Assembly (NCBI RefSeq): GCF_022758885.1
Contig: NZ_JALEBH010000002.1
Coordinates: 434,001 to 498,000, forward strand
Direction: 5' to 3'
DNA length: 64,000 nt
Source of the DNA: Sphingobium sp. BYY-5
GTDB lineage: Bacteria; Pseudomonadota; Alphaproteobacteria; Sphingomonadales; Sphingomonadaceae
In this document: positions 21,175 through 30,862 of the stretch, in pieces
Position numbering within the stretch: position 1 is the stretch's first letter
How the letters are laid out: each line of letters opens with the position of its first letter
Notes under the pieces: model-generated
What the model was told of the DNA's origin: nothing
Database searches by the model: none
The model's input: the letters and a program-made list of their open reading frames with translations, nothing else
Translations under genes and position numbers: made by a program

Positions 21175-22344
21175 ATGCACGCAGGCGCCCAGCATGGAGG
21201 CCCCTTATCCGGCATCAGGGTCGTGGACCTCACATCGATGGTCTTCGGCCCCTATGCCACACAGATCATGGCCGACATGGGCGCCGACGTCATCAAGATC
21301 GAGCCGCCCGGCGGCGGCGACGCCACCCGCTACATCAACGATGGGCCGACCCCCGAACTGGGCGGCGTGTTCACCAATGTAAACCGGGGCAAGCGCAGCA
21401 TCGTGCTGGACCTGCGCCAGGATGCCGATCGCGCGGCGTTGCGCGCGCTGATCGCTACTGCGGATATCTTCATCCACTCGATGCGCGGCAAGGCGATCGC
21501 GCGGCTGGGCTTCGACTATGCCGCCGTCAGCGCGATCCGCCCTGACATCATCTACACCAATTGCTATGGCTATAGCCGTCGGGGGCCGGACGCCGACAAG
21601 CCGGCCTATGACGACACCATCCAGGCCGAATGCGGCATCCCGTACCTTCAAGGCCTGATGACCGGCCAGCCCGATTTCGCTGCGACCATCATGGCCGACA
21701 AGATATCGGGATTGACCGCCCTTTATGCCACGATGATGGCCCTGTTCCATCGCGAACGGTCAGGCGAAGGGCAGGAAGTGGAAGTGGGCATGTTCGAAAC
21801 CATGGCAGCCTTCATGCTGACCGAACATGCGAGCGGCATGATGTTCACGCCATCTCTGGGTCCAGCCCATTATCACCGGGTCGTCGCCCGCAACCGCAAG
21901 CCCTATCGCACCAAGGACGGCTATGTCGCGGCGCTGGTCTATAATGACAAGCATTGGAACGCCTTCATCGAAGCAGTCAGGCCGGCCTGGGCCAGCGCGG
22001 ACTTCGACACGCTCGCCAAGCGCGCGAAACAGATCGAGCGGGTCTATGGCCATCTGGGCGAAACCTTCCTGGAACGCACGACGCAGGAATGGCTGGACCT
22101 GCTGGAACGGCTACATATTCCGGCGGCCCCCCTTCGCACGACCGACGAACTGTTCGACAATCTGCACCTCAACGCCATCGGCTTTTTCGAAACCATCGAG
22201 GCGCCCTATGGTCCGGTGCGTTATCCCGGCATACCGACCTGGTTTTCGCGGACGCCCGGCGCCGTGGCTGGACCCACGCCGGAATTGGGCGCCCATACAG
22301 AAGAGGTGCTGGGGGAGATCGGACTCGGCGCCGACAGCCTTTGA
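21175..22344 (+). CDS. CaiB/BaiF family III CoA-transferase
   Basis: Transfers CoA from an acyl-CoA donor to a free acid. The 389-residue protein shows SGIRVVDLTSMVFGPYATQ (about 11-29), the family GADVIKIEPPGGGD (about 38-51), NRGKRSIVLDLR, and a candidate catalytic Asp in KPAYDDTIQAECG. The start at 21175 follows GGAACAGGAGAGACAG and is preferred over the upstream ATG at 21157. It is divergent from the acyl-CoA dehydrogenase operon and 136 bases upstream of the second Rieske oxygenase on the same strand. Confidence 0.9.
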   Translation: MHAGAQHGGPLSGIRVVDLTSMVFGPYATQIMADMGADVIKIEPPGGGDATRYINDGPTPELGGVFTNVNRGKRSIVLDLRQDADRAALRALIATADIFIHSMRGKAIARLGFDYAAVSAIRPDIIYTNCYGYSRRGPDADKPAYDDTIQAECGIPYLQGLMTGQPDFAATIMADKISGLTALYATMMALFHRERSGEGQEVEVGMFETMAAFMLTEHASGMMFTPSLGPAHYHRVVARNRKPYRTKDGYVAALVYNDKHWNAFIEAVRPAWASADFDTLAKRAKQIERVYGHLGETFLERTTQEWLDLLERLHIPAAPLRTTDELFDNLHLNAIGFFETIEAPYGPVRYPGIPTWFSRTPGAVAGPTPELGAHTEEVLGEIGLGADSL

Positions 22345-22480
22345 CGTTCCGATTGCCCAGGAATGAATGCCCATTCCATCGGCACGGCGATGATAGGGGC
22401 TGTCCAGCCGATCATTCTTGAACCACTGCCCCCAACCTATACGCTCCGCGGCCAGGGACAGATAACGGACAGGGTGATCC

Positions 22481-23884
22481 ATGGCAGAGGATGTGATGGC
22501 AAAGGCGCGTAATGTGCCCTTCGAAGTGGAAGATCCTGAACGCATCCCCACGCCACGCTATTATGACGCGGATTTCTACCAGCGTGAGGTCGAGCAATTA
22601 TGGCCGCATGTCTGGCAGATGGCCTGCCGCGTCGAGCAGATACCGGAAATCGGCGACTGGATCGAATATAGCAATCTCGGCAAGTCGGTCATCATCGTTC
22701 GCGGCAAGGACGGGATAAAGGCGTTCCACAATGCCTGCCGCCATCGCGGCGTCCCGCTAACCGACGGCGCATCGCACGGCAATTGCAAGGGCAAGGGCTT
22801 TATCTGCCCCTTCCATGGCTGGCGCTGGAACAGCGAAGGCAAGAACAGCTTCGTCTATGGCCGCCATCTCTTCAGCAAGCGGCAACTGGATGAAGCGGAC
22901 CTGGCCCTGCGCCCGTGCCGCAGTGAAATCGCGATCGGTTGCGTCTTCATCAATTTCGATGATGAGGCTACGTCGCTGCGCGATCAGCTAGGCCCGCTGG
23001 CGGTCGGCCTGGATGCCTATCATGCCGACAAGATGCGCGCCGAATGGTGCTTCGGCACCATATTGCCGGCCAACTGGAAGGTCGCGATGGAAGCCTTCAT
23101 GGAAGGCTATCATGTGATGCGGACCCACCCCCAACTGCAACAGAAGGTGCCGATCCTCTATAACAGCATGTATGGCATGGACACGGGCGGGATTGGCGTA
23201 CCGATCAATATCCACCGGTCCATGAAGGAAAATATCGAGGACCAGGTCGAGCATATGCAGTTGCTGAGCGACGGCATGGCGGGCATGTGCCACGCCAAGG
23301 ACGTCGCCGTCGCCCGCACGCTGATCGACGTCGATCTGCCGGACGATCCGCAACAGGCGATCATGCATTGGTTCGGTATGGTCAACCATTGCGTCACCGA
23401 AGCAGCGCGCGTACGCGGCGAGCCGGCCCCCGATCTCAATCGCATCGCGATGGAGACACCGGTCAAGGCGGTGGAATTCATCTTCCCCAATTATTTCCTG
23501 CTTCCCTTCCTTTCGAGCATGGCAGCCTATCGCATCCGGCCGCTGGGACCGGAAAGCTGCATGTTCGAGCTATGGTCGCTGACCCATTTCCCGGAAGGGC
23601 AGGAACCGCCGCCGGTGATGGAAACGATAATGCTTCCGCATGACAGCGATCGGTTCCCGCAAATCCCCCGGCAGGATTATTCCAATATTCCGATCCAGCA
23701 AAAAGGATTGCATGCGGAAGGGTTCGATTTCATGCGACTATCGAAGGACATTGAGGGGCTTATCAGCAATTACCAGCGGATCATCGACGGATATCTGAAG
23801 GGCGCACCGAACGAACGCCTGCTTGCCGCGACACAGAAATTGGCCGGCAATTTCGATGGACCGATCCTAGATCTGGGTCTTTGA
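22481..23884 (+). CDS. Rieske non-haem iron ring-hydroxylating oxygenase, alpha subunit
   Basis: The 467-residue oxygenase has Rieske ligands Cys86/His88 (ACRHRG) and Cys109/His112 (ICPFHGW), and iron ligands His211 and His216 (MEGYHVMRTHPQL) in the catalytic domain. The C-terminal domain is unusually long, with a FIFPNYFLLPF segment. An alternative ATG at 22496 has a GAGG ribosome site. No beta subunit is encoded next to it. It differs strongly from the oxygenase at 15516 outside the motifs, so the two probably act on different intermediates. Electron transfer from the ferredoxin at 26155 is plausible. Confidence 0.92.
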   Translation: MAEDVMAKARNVPFEVEDPERIPTPRYYDADFYQREVEQLWPHVWQMACRVEQIPEIGDWIEYSNLGKSVIIVRGKDGIKAFHNACRHRGVPLTDGASHGNCKGKGFICPFHGWRWNSEGKNSFVYGRHLFSKRQLDEADLALRPCRSEIAIGCVFINFDDEATSLRDQLGPLAVGLDAYHADKMRAEWCFGTILPANWKVAMEAFMEGYHVMRTHPQLQQKVPILYNSMYGMDTGGIGVPINIHRSMKENIEDQVEHMQLLSDGMAGMCHAKDVAVARTLIDVDLPDDPQQAIMHWFGMVNHCVTEAARVRGEPAPDLNRIAMETPVKAVEFIFPNYFLLPFLSSMAAYRIRPLGPESCMFELWSLTHFPEGQEPPPVMETIMLPHDSDRFPQIPRQDYSNIPIQQKGLHAEGFDFMRLSKDIEGLISNYQRIIDGYLKGAPNERLLAATQKLAGNFDGPILDLGL

Positions 23885-23929
23885 CGGAGTAGTTCGTCGA
23901 GACGAGTCCCGGCCACCGCCGATCAAGTC

Positions 23930-24844
23930 CTAATCCCAGAGCGCTTGCGCGGCGGCAAGCGCCTGGCCGCCGCGCCCACCAAGATCGCCGATCAGCGCTT
24001 TCAACCGATATGTCCACAAATGAAGCGGATGCTCCAGCGTCATGCCCATGGCGCCCAGGAACTGATGGAAGTCATAAACGGCGTGACGCGCCGATTCCTG
24101 GGCGTGAAGCGCTGCCAGAGAGGCATCAGCGGGATCAAGCGTGGCTGCCGCCTTCATCGCAAGCCAATATACGGCGTTGGCCCGCACCTGCGCCTCGGCC
24201 AGCCGGTGCCGTAGCGCCTGAAACGTCGCGAGCGGGCGACCGAACTGCTGGCGGTCCGTTACATGGGCGACCGTGCTGTCGAGCGCCGCGCCAAGCAGGC
24301 CCGCAGCCTCAGCCGCGAGCGCGACGCGCCAGCGCGTCAAAACCTGCTGGGGCGAGACAGCCAGGGTTGCACGGTCCATCGGAAGCAGCGTCAAACTTCC
24401 CATAGGGTAGGCGTACAGCGCTTCGGGTTCCGGGCGAACCTGCTCTGCCGTGGCGATGAAGCTCGATATGCTTGAAGCGCCAACAACCAGTATAGTCGCG
24501 CCGGGAACAAGGAACCGCACGGGACGATGCGCCCGCTCCTCCTCCACCAGGCAGAGCGGACGGGGCTGGTCGTCCCCCAGCAGCGGCCGGATGATCGCGC
24601 TTGCCGCCGCTTCCACCGCCTGCGGCAAGCGCGCGAGCGCCGCAACGACCAAGGCGGCTGTAACGGTGCCGAGATCGGGATCGAAACCAACATCAAGGAA
24701 GCCGCCCTCCGCCAATGCGCGATCAAGCGCCGCATCGGGCAGGGCAAAGCCCGTATCATGCAGCGAGGCACCCATATAGGGGCGAGTGAGCGTGTCGATC
24801 GCGTCGAGGATGGCGACCTGATCGTCGCTAAGCGCCAGATCCAT
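23930..24844 (-). CDS. Acyl-CoA dehydrogenase, short (partner) subunit
   Basis: The 304-residue protein aligns mainly with the middle and C-terminal parts of acyl-CoA dehydrogenases (RQQFGRPLATFQALRHRLAEAQV about residues 200-222; LGAMGMTLEHPLHLW near 267-281). Its N-terminal half is short and lacks the standard TEPxxGSD substrate/FAD segment of the larger subunit. Its start overlaps the stop of the 381-residue enzyme as TGATG, giving coupled translation. This large-small pairing matches alpha2beta2 heterotetrameric dehydrogenases known from steroid and cholesterol side-chain degradation, where the two subunits share an FAD site. It is probably not active alone. Confidence 0.82.
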   Translation of the reverse strand: MDLALSDDQVAILDAIDTLTRPYMGASLHDTGFALPDAALDRALAEGGFLDVGFDPDLGTVTAALVVAALARLPQAVEAAASAIIRPLLGDDQPRPLCLVEEERAHRPVRFLVPGATILVVGASSISSFIATAEQVRPEPEALYAYPMGSLTLLPMDRATLAVSPQQVLTRWRVALAAEAAGLLGAALDSTVAHVTDRQQFGRPLATFQALRHRLAEAQVRANAVYWLAMKAAATLDPADASLAALHAQESARHAVYDFHQFLGAMGMTLEHPLHLWTYRLKALIGDLGGRGGQALAAAQALWD

Positions 24845-25989
24845 CAGCGCGGCTCCCTGGGCAGGTTGAGGACGTCGGTGGCGATGATGTTGAGCTGGAT
24901 TTCGGCCGCGCCCGCCGCGATGCCGGCCACGATGCCGCGTTGATGATGCATCTTCAGATAGGGATGCGCATCCGCCAGCGCTTCCGGCAGATATTCGACA
25001 ATGAATTCGCAGACGCGCCGTTCGGCCATCACCGTGGCGAAACGGGCGGAACTGGATTCCGCGCCGATCGCTTCACCCCGGCCGCGCCGGTCAATAAGGG
25101 CATAGTTCGCCATGCGCGCCGCTTCGCACAAGGCGGCGCTGTGCGCGGCTTCGATCTTCACTGCCTCGCCGCGCCATTCTCCCAGCCGCTTCAGCTCCGC
25201 CACCGATCGGTCGAGGGCGGTGCGCGCCAATGCATAGCGCGGAATACCAAGCCGCTCATTGGTCAAGGAATAGGCGATGATCTCCCACGCCTGCCCCTCC
25301 TCCCCCAGACGGGCCGAGACAGGCACGACCACATCGTCGAAGAAAACCTCGTGAATATCGCCCTCACCGATCAATGAGGGGATTTGCCGCACGGTAATGC
25401 CGGGCGTATCCATCGGGAGAAGCAGGATGGAAATGCCCTTCTTGCGATCATCGCTCGTCCGGCAAACAAGGAAACAGGTGTCGGCCAGTCCGGCATAGCT
25501 GGTCCAGATTTTCTGGCCGTTGACGCGGTAGCTATCCCCATCCCGAACCGCGCGGGTCCGCAGCGAGGCAAGGTCCGAACCGGAACCGGGTTCCGAGAAA
25601 CCCTGACACCAGAGCGCCTGCCCTCGTGCGATCGGCGGCAGATAATACGCTTTCTGCGCATCCGAACCATAACGGATCAGGGTAGGCCCGATCCAGTTGA
25701 CGTTCATATATTGACCGCCGCGCGGTTCGCCCGCGATCCACATTTCCTCGGCAAGAATGGCCTGGTGCCAGGGGTCCAGCCCCCGGCCGCCTAGGTCCGT
25801 CGGCCAGTGCGGAATCAACAGTCCTTGATCGGCCAGCCAATTGCAGAAACCCTCCGCATAGCGGGTGAGCGCGGGGGATGCCGGGCCATGCTGTGAGAAA
25901 CGTTCCCAATCCTCCGGCAGCCTGTCGGCCAGCAAATCGCGCAGCCGCTGACGGAAGCCAGCCTCTTCCTCTGTCCACTCAAAATTCAT
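24844..25989 (-). CDS. Acyl-CoA dehydrogenase, large subunit
   Basis: The 381-residue protein starts at the ATG at 25989 (MNFEWTEEEAGFRQRLRDLL); the frame is open further upstream. It shows CQGFSEPGSGSDLASLRTRA, IWTSYAGLADTCFLVCRT, and a C-terminal GIAAGAAEIQLNIIATDVLN. This is the typical larger member of heteromeric acyl-CoA dehydrogenases, and it overlaps the shorter subunit gene. A very similar arrangement, on the other strand, is found at 26573-28725, suggesting two related enzymes for consecutive beta-oxidation cycles. Confidence 0.9.
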   Translation of the reverse strand: MNFEWTEEEAGFRQRLRDLLADRLPEDWERFSQHGPASPALTRYAEGFCNWLADQGLLIPHWPTDLGGRGLDPWHQAILAEEMWIAGEPRGGQYMNVNWIGPTLIRYGSDAQKAYYLPPIARGQALWCQGFSEPGSGSDLASLRTRAVRDGDSYRVNGQKIWTSYAGLADTCFLVCRTSDDRKKGISILLLPMDTPGITVRQIPSLIGEGDIHEVFFDDVVVPVSARLGEEGQAWEIIAYSLTNERLGIPRYALARTALDRSVAELKRLGEWRGEAVKIEAAHSAALCEAARMANYALIDRRGRGEAIGAESSSARFATVMAERRVCEFIVEYLPEALADAHPYLKMHHQRGIVAGIAAGAAEIQLNIIATDVLNLPREPR

Positions 25990-26154
25990 CGCATCGCTCT
26001 TCCGGCATGGCGCACATCTTTCGGGTAACGAAAGGGGCCGGAGGAGAACAGGGCGGCGGGCAAGAGAACGCCCCGGTGATATGGCGCGGCCGGGCTTGGA
26101 CAAGCGGCGCGGTCCACGAAAGAATTGGCCGACCTACAGGGACGTCGCCCACCG

Positions 26155-26469
26155 ATGACAATATTGCACTATACCCCCCTTATAGCATTGGCGGACCTGC
26201 CCGATGGCATGGTCAAGGCAATGGAGGTTGGCGGCCGGTCCATCATGCTTTGCCGCTTCGAGGGGCGGGTCCATGCGCTCGACAATCTTTGCACCCATGC
26301 CGAGGAGCCACTTGCCTGCGGCCGTATGCGTCTGGGCTGGATCGCCTGCCCGGCCCATGGCGCGCGTTTCGACCTGGAAACAGGCGAGCCGCTGACCGGT
26401 CCAGCGACAAAACCGGTCGCCACCTATGCCGTGCGGATCGTGGACGGGATGATCGAAGTGGCGCTTTGA
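26155..26469 (+). CDS. Rieske-type [2Fe-2S] ferredoxin
   Basis: A 104-residue electron-transfer protein with one Rieske cluster: Cys46/His48 (LCTHAEE) and Cys65/His68 (CPAHGARFDLETG), the spacing of biphenyl/naphthalene-type ferredoxins. The ATG at 26155 is chosen over the TTG at 26125; neither has a strong ribosome site. It is a lone gene between two acyl-CoA dehydrogenase pairs and the only ferredoxin seen in the window. It is therefore the natural partner of the two Rieske oxygenases; no ferredoxin reductase gene was recognised. Confidence 0.9.
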   Translation: MTILHYTPLIALADLPDGMVKAMEVGGRSIMLCRFEGRVHALDNLCTHAEEPLACGRMRLGWIACPAHGARFDLETGEPLTGPATKPVATYAVRIVDGMIEVAL

Positions 26470-26572
26470 CGCCCATCGCCTTGCCGATATCGGCGCGATG
26501 CCCTTGCACCAGCCATCGCAATTGCGGCCTAGGCAGCGCAGGAAAGCAGGACCAGATGAGGAGAGTGGCAGC

Positions 26573-27766
26573 TTGACCGACATAGCGGGAAGCCTGCGGC
26601 AGGAAGTGCGAACCTGGCTCGCGACCCATGCGCCCAGGGATTGGCGCGCCCATAGCACCAGCGAGGCAGCCTTTCTGGACCTGCAACGCAGTTGGTTCAT
26701 CACGCTGGCGAAGGGCGGCTATGCCGTGCCGCATTGGCCCGCGGGATGGCCGGGCAGCGGTCGCGGGCTGGCCGAGCAGAAGATCATCTATGAGGAATTT
26801 GCGCGGGCCGACACGCCACGCCTCCTCTTGTCCTTCATGTCGACCTATCATGCCGCCTCCACCCTGTTCGAATGGGGCAGCGACGCCCAGCAACTGCGTT
26901 ACATCCCTCGCATCCTGGAGGGCGAAATCTGGTGTCAGGGCTTTTCCGAGCCCAATGCCGGCTCGGACCTTGCGGCCCTGCGCACACGCGCAGAACGGCG
27001 TGGCGACGTCTATGTGGTGAACGGACAGAAACTCTGGTCGACCATGGGCCAGTTCGCCGACAAATGCCTGTTGCTGGTGCGGACCAGCAGTGCAGGCGCG
27101 AAGCAGGCGGGCCTCACCTATCTGCTCCTGGATCTGAAGGCGCCAGGCATCACGGTACGGCCGATCCACCAGATCCATGGCGACGAGGAATTCGCCGAAC
27201 TGTTCCTCGACAATGTCGAAATACCGGTGGGGGACAGGTTGGGCGAGGAAGGCCAGGGCTGGGCCGTCGCGCAATCGACCTTGGCTTCCGAACGGGGCCT
27301 GACCCTGCTGGAACTGAGCGCCCGGATGCGCGGCGCCCTGTGGCGGATCGCCGACCTCATCCGCGCCGCAGACCGGCAGGAGGATGCCGGCCTATTGCGT
27401 GATTTCGGCCAACTGGCAACGCGCGTGGACGCCACCTGCGCCGTGGCGGACCAGTTCTTGGCCAACCGTATCGCGGGCGAGGAGCGAATCGGCGACGCAT
27501 CGATCGTCAAACTCGCCTATGCCCGCACGCTGCGCGCGTTCACCGACCTGGGCGTGCGGATCGGCGGGATCGGCGCGCAATATCATACCCCGATCACTTA
27601 TGGCGGCGGCATGGAAACGGGCAACTGGATGGCCGATTTCATGAACAGCTATGCCTGGACCATCGCGGGCGGCAGCGATGAGGTGCAGCGAAACATCATC
27701 GCCGAGCGGCTTCTGGGTATGCCACGCGAACCGAAAAGCTGGGTGCTCAAGGAACAGGACGCATGA
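26573..27766 (+). CDS. Acyl-CoA dehydrogenase, large subunit
   Basis: The 397-residue enzyme begins at the TTG at 26573, set by a strong GAGGAGAG ribosome site; the frame upstream is open and contains an ATG at 26498 that would add an unconserved tail. It has CQGFSEPNAGSDLAALRTRA, NGQKLWSTMGQFADKCLLLVRT and the C-terminal AGGSDEVQRNIIAERLLG characteristic of acyl-CoA dehydrogenases. Its stop overlaps the start of the partner subunit gene (ATGA). It is a counterpart of the pair on the opposite strand at 23930-25989. Confidence 0.9.
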   Translation: MTDIAGSLRQEVRTWLATHAPRDWRAHSTSEAAFLDLQRSWFITLAKGGYAVPHWPAGWPGSGRGLAEQKIIYEEFARADTPRLLLSFMSTYHAASTLFEWGSDAQQLRYIPRILEGEIWCQGFSEPNAGSDLAALRTRAERRGDVYVVNGQKLWSTMGQFADKCLLLVRTSSAGAKQAGLTYLLLDLKAPGITVRPIHQIHGDEEFAELFLDNVEIPVGDRLGEEGQGWAVAQSTLASERGLTLLELSARMRGALWRIADLIRAADRQEDAGLLRDFGQLATRVDATCAVADQFLANRIAGEERIGDASIVKLAYARTLRAFTDLGVRIGGIGAQYHTPITYGGGMETGNWMADFMNSYAWTIAGGSDEVQRNIIAERLLGMPREPKSWVLKEQDA

Positions 27767-28725
27767 GCATGACCCGCGCCGAGCTGCAGGACGCCGCCGA
27801 TCGCGCTTTCGCACCCGACGAGTTGGCGCCGGATGCCACGCAGAGCTGGAACCGGATCGCCGAGATGGGCTGGCTGATGATGGCGGTCCCGGAAGAACAA
27901 GGCGGCCTTGGGCTGGGGCTGGAGGCTGTGGGGGTCGTTCATCAGGCGCTCGGCCGCGCACTGGTGCCTGGCCCTGCTATTGCCCAGATGCTGGTGATCG
28001 AGGCGCTGAGCGCGAGTGGACGAGAGGACTTGCTGGCAAGCGCGATGGCTGGCGAGGTGATGACCGCATCGCTGGCGGAGGGATCGACCGCCATACCCGA
28101 CGCCGACCGGGCAAGCCATGTGCTGTTGGTGGACGACACGCGCATCCGCCTGCTTCCAATCGAATCCTGCGCGATCACGACACGGCCGACCTGGGATCAA
28201 ACCCGGCGGTTATTTGATGTCATAGCCGGCGAGGATGGCGCAATCCTGTTGGCCGAAGGAAGGTCAGCGGCCATTCTGGCTGACCGGATCATCGCCCTGC
28301 GAAGCCTGGCCATGGCCGCCGATTGTCTTGGCGGAGCCGGTGCCGTGCTGGCCCTGACCATCGACTATCTACAGACGCGGCAACAGTTCGACCGCCCTCT
28401 GGCCCTGTTCCAGGCGCTGAAACATCGCGTCGCGGACATGAAGACGGTCCTGGCGGCGGCCGACGCTCTGTTTTGGGCACGGGCGAATGATCCGACGGCC
28501 GATCGCACGGCAGCGGGAGCACTCAAAGTACATGCCGCAGGTGTTTATCGCCTGATAGCCGAGGAAGCGATACAGCTTCACGGCGGGATCGGCCTTACCA
28601 TCGAGCATCCCTGCCACCTCTTTCTGAAGCGCTCGATGCTGAACGCCGCATTGGGCGGGGATGCCGATCATTGGAACGAGCAAAGAGGGCGGCAGGCGAT
28701 GGTCGCAATGGCGCCCCTGTCCTGA
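27763..28725 (+). CDS. Acyl-CoA dehydrogenase, short (partner) subunit
   Basis: A 320-residue protein with a shortened N-terminal half (DEVTASLAEGS-type core), then RQQFDRPLALFQALKHRVADM (about 206-226) and AIQLHGGIGLTIEHPCHLFLKRS (about 270-292). The middle HGGIG motif is that of acyl-CoA dehydrogenase C-terminal domains. It resembles the short subunit at 23930 in length and in these segments, so a second heteromeric enzyme is likely. Its position directly after the large subunit by ATGA overlap supports a physical pair. Confidence 0.83.
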   Translation: MSMTRAELQDAADRAFAPDELAPDATQSWNRIAEMGWLMMAVPEEQGGLGLGLEAVGVVHQALGRALVPGPAIAQMLVIEALSASGREDLLASAMAGEVMTASLAEGSTAIPDADRASHVLLVDDTRIRLLPIESCAITTRPTWDQTRRLFDVIAGEDGAILLAEGRSAAILADRIIALRSLAMAADCLGGAGAVLALTIDYLQTRQQFDRPLALFQALKHRVADMKTVLAAADALFWARANDPTADRTAAGALKVHAAGVYRLIAEEAIQLHGGIGLTIEHPCHLFLKRSMLNAALGGDADHWNEQRGRQAMVAMAPLS

Positions 28726-28746
28726 GGGACGAGGAGAAGGTGGGAC

Positions 28747-30861
28747 ATGAAGAGCTTGGCGACGGTTGCGACTCTTGCGACATTATCCCTGCTGCTTGCG
28801 GCACCGGCGAACGCCGGTCCTGCACCTGATCGAACCGCTACCCCCATGACCGAAGATCCACTCTTCACCAAACCCTATATCGACAAAGACGAATGGCGCG
28901 ACACACCCGTCCGCCACCGCTACGTTCATGGCGGCTTCACAGGCACGGATACGCGCTTTTCCTTCTATTTCCCGGAACAGGCCCGCTATCAGGGGCGCTT
29001 CTTCCAGCATATTACCCCCGTTCCCGACAGCGAGAACAACGCCCAGCTTCCTGGTGAAACCGAAGAAGACAAGATCGGTTTTGCGATCGCGTCGGGCGCC
29101 TATTTCGTCGAAACCAACGGCGGTGGTCGCAATCAAGTGGGGATGCCGGGCAAAGCCGTCGATCCGACCATCACCGCCTGGCGCGCCAATGCGGCGGCGG
29201 CCCGCTATTCGCGGGTGGTGGCGCAGCAGCTATATGGCGGCAAGCGGCCTTATGGCTATGCCTATGGCGGCAGCGGCGGCGGTTTTCGCACGATCGGATC
29301 GATCGAGAATAGCGACGGGGTCTGGGACGGGGTGGTGCCCTATGTGATCGGATCGACCATGGCGATCCCGAACATGTTCACCGTGCGTATGCATGCCATG
29401 CGCATATTGAAGAACAAATTCCCGCAAATCATCGATGCGGTGGAGCCGGGCGGCAACGGCGCCCCCTATGCCGGCCTGAACGCCCGCGAGGCCGATGCCC
29501 TGCGTGAAGTGACGCGCATGGGTTTCCCGATGCCATCCTGGTTCGGCTACCGGACCATGGGCATCCACGGCTTTGCCGCCCTTTATCAGGGCGTGGTTAT
29601 GGCCGACCCGACATATTTCACTGATTTCTGGACGAAGACCGGCTATCTGGGCTTTGACGCACCACAGACATTCGACGGCGCGCGATTGCAGCACAAGACC
29701 AGCATCGCAACGCCGATCAGCGCGGCCGAAGCGGCGAGAATGGGATTGGAAACCAGCGTCATCGACGGCCGCAAGGATGGCGGCGTCGACAATGCCTTTG
29801 CCGCGCTGCAGGGCGAAGAAGCGCAGCATATCGTCGCCTATCGCCTGTCCAGCACACCACCCAAGGTCGATTTCCTTGGAGGCGACCTGATTATCGACTC
29901 TGGCGCGGGTCAAGGCCAGCGGCTGGCGCTGAGCCGGATCGAAGGCGACATCGCCATATTGGGCGTGGCCGATCCCGTCCTGGCAGGTAGCCTCAAGCCA
30001 GGCGATGCCGTGGAAGTCGACAACAGCAATTTCCTGGCCGTCCAGACCTATCACCGCCATCAGGTGCCGGGGCCGGACTTTCCCGTGTGGGATCAGTTTC
30101 GCAAACCGAATGGTCAACCTCTCTATCCGCAACGACCGGCGATCATCGGGCCATTTTTTGTCCAGGCTACCGCCGGATCGCAAATGACAGGCCGTTTCAA
30201 GGGCAAGATGATTATCGTCGAAAATCTGTGGGACCGGGAGGCCATGCCCTGGCAGGCGGACTGGTACAGACAGCGGATCGCGGCGCATCTGGGCGCGGCG
30301 ACGGACGATCATGTACGGCTTTGGTATACCGATCATGCCCTGCATGGCGATAACAGCAAGCAGGAGGACCCGACCCGCACTGTCAGCTATCTCGGCGTGC
30401 TGCAGCAAGCCTTGCGCGATCTGGCGGCATGGGTGGAAAAGGACGTGGCGCCTCCCGCAAGCACGGCCTATCGCGTCGCCGACGGTCAGGTCATCGTCCC
30501 TGCCGGGGCGACCGCACGCAAGGGCATTCAGCCGGTCGTGACGATGACTGTCGATGGGGACGCCAAGGCAATCGCAAAGCCGGGTAAGAAAATCGGTTTC
30601 GCCGCGACGATTGCCGTCCCACCCGATGCCGGAAAGATCGTGTCGGCGGAGTGGGATTTCGATGGCGACGGTCAATTCCCGGTCAAAGCCACTCTACCGG
30701 ATGGGCCAGCGCAGACCGTTCACCTCACCGCCTATCATGGCTTTCCCAAACCGGGCATCTACTTCCCGACGTTGCGGGTCGCGTCACAACGCGATGGCGA
30801 CACGGCTACGCCCTTTGCCCGCATCCAGAATCTGGGGCGTGTCCGCGTCGTCGTGCAATAA
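28747..30861 (+). CDS. Large secreted alpha/beta-hydrolase-like protein with C-terminal PKD-like domain
   Basis: The 704-residue protein carries a Sec signal peptide (hydrophobic residues 8-20, cleavage after ANA near 23), so it acts in the periplasm or outside. A nucleophile-elbow-like YGGSGGG (Ser176) follows a central conserved block, and a candidate catalytic His530 or His533 lies in TDHALHGD. Near residue 636 the C-terminal part has WDFDGDGQFP, a PKD-like repeat with calcium-type acidic loop. No characterised homologue is recognised. The position after the acyl-CoA dehydrogenase pair and in the direction of the same operon suggests hydrolysis of the imported substrate, for example an ester, before uptake. 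Confidence 0.6.
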   Translation: MKSLATVATLATLSLLLAAPANAGPAPDRTATPMTEDPLFTKPYIDKDEWRDTPVRHRYVHGGFTGTDTRFSFYFPEQARYQGRFFQHITPVPDSENNAQLPGETEEDKIGFAIASGAYFVETNGGGRNQVGMPGKAVDPTITAWRANAAAARYSRVVAQQLYGGKRPYGYAYGGSGGGFRTIGSIENSDGVWDGVVPYVIGSTMAIPNMFTVRMHAMRILKNKFPQIIDAVEPGGNGAPYAGLNAREADALREVTRMGFPMPSWFGYRTMGIHGFAALYQGVVMADPTYFTDFWTKTGYLGFDAPQTFDGARLQHKTSIATPISAAEAARMGLETSVIDGRKDGGVDNAFAALQGEEAQHIVAYRLSSTPPKVDFLGGDLIIDSGAGQGQRLALSRIEGDIAILGVADPVLAGSLKPGDAVEVDNSNFLAVQTYHRHQVPGPDFPVWDQFRKPNGQPLYPQRPAIIGPFFVQATAGSQMTGRFKGKMIIVENLWDREAMPWQADWYRQRIAAHLGAATDDHVRLWYTDHALHGDNSKQEDPTRTVSYLGVLQQALRDLAAWVEKDVAPPASTAYRVADGQVIVPAGATARKGIQPVVTMTVDGDAKAIAKPGKKIGFAATIAVPPDAGKIVSAEWDFDGDGQFPVKATLPDGPAQTVHLTAYHGFPKPGIYFPTLRVASQRDGDTATPFARIQNLGRVRVVVQ

Positions 30862-30862
30862 G

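Noticed and set aside
29230..30675. A 481-codon open frame opposite the secreted hydrolase
   Set aside because: Antisense shadow of the 704-residue gene, no recognisable motif.
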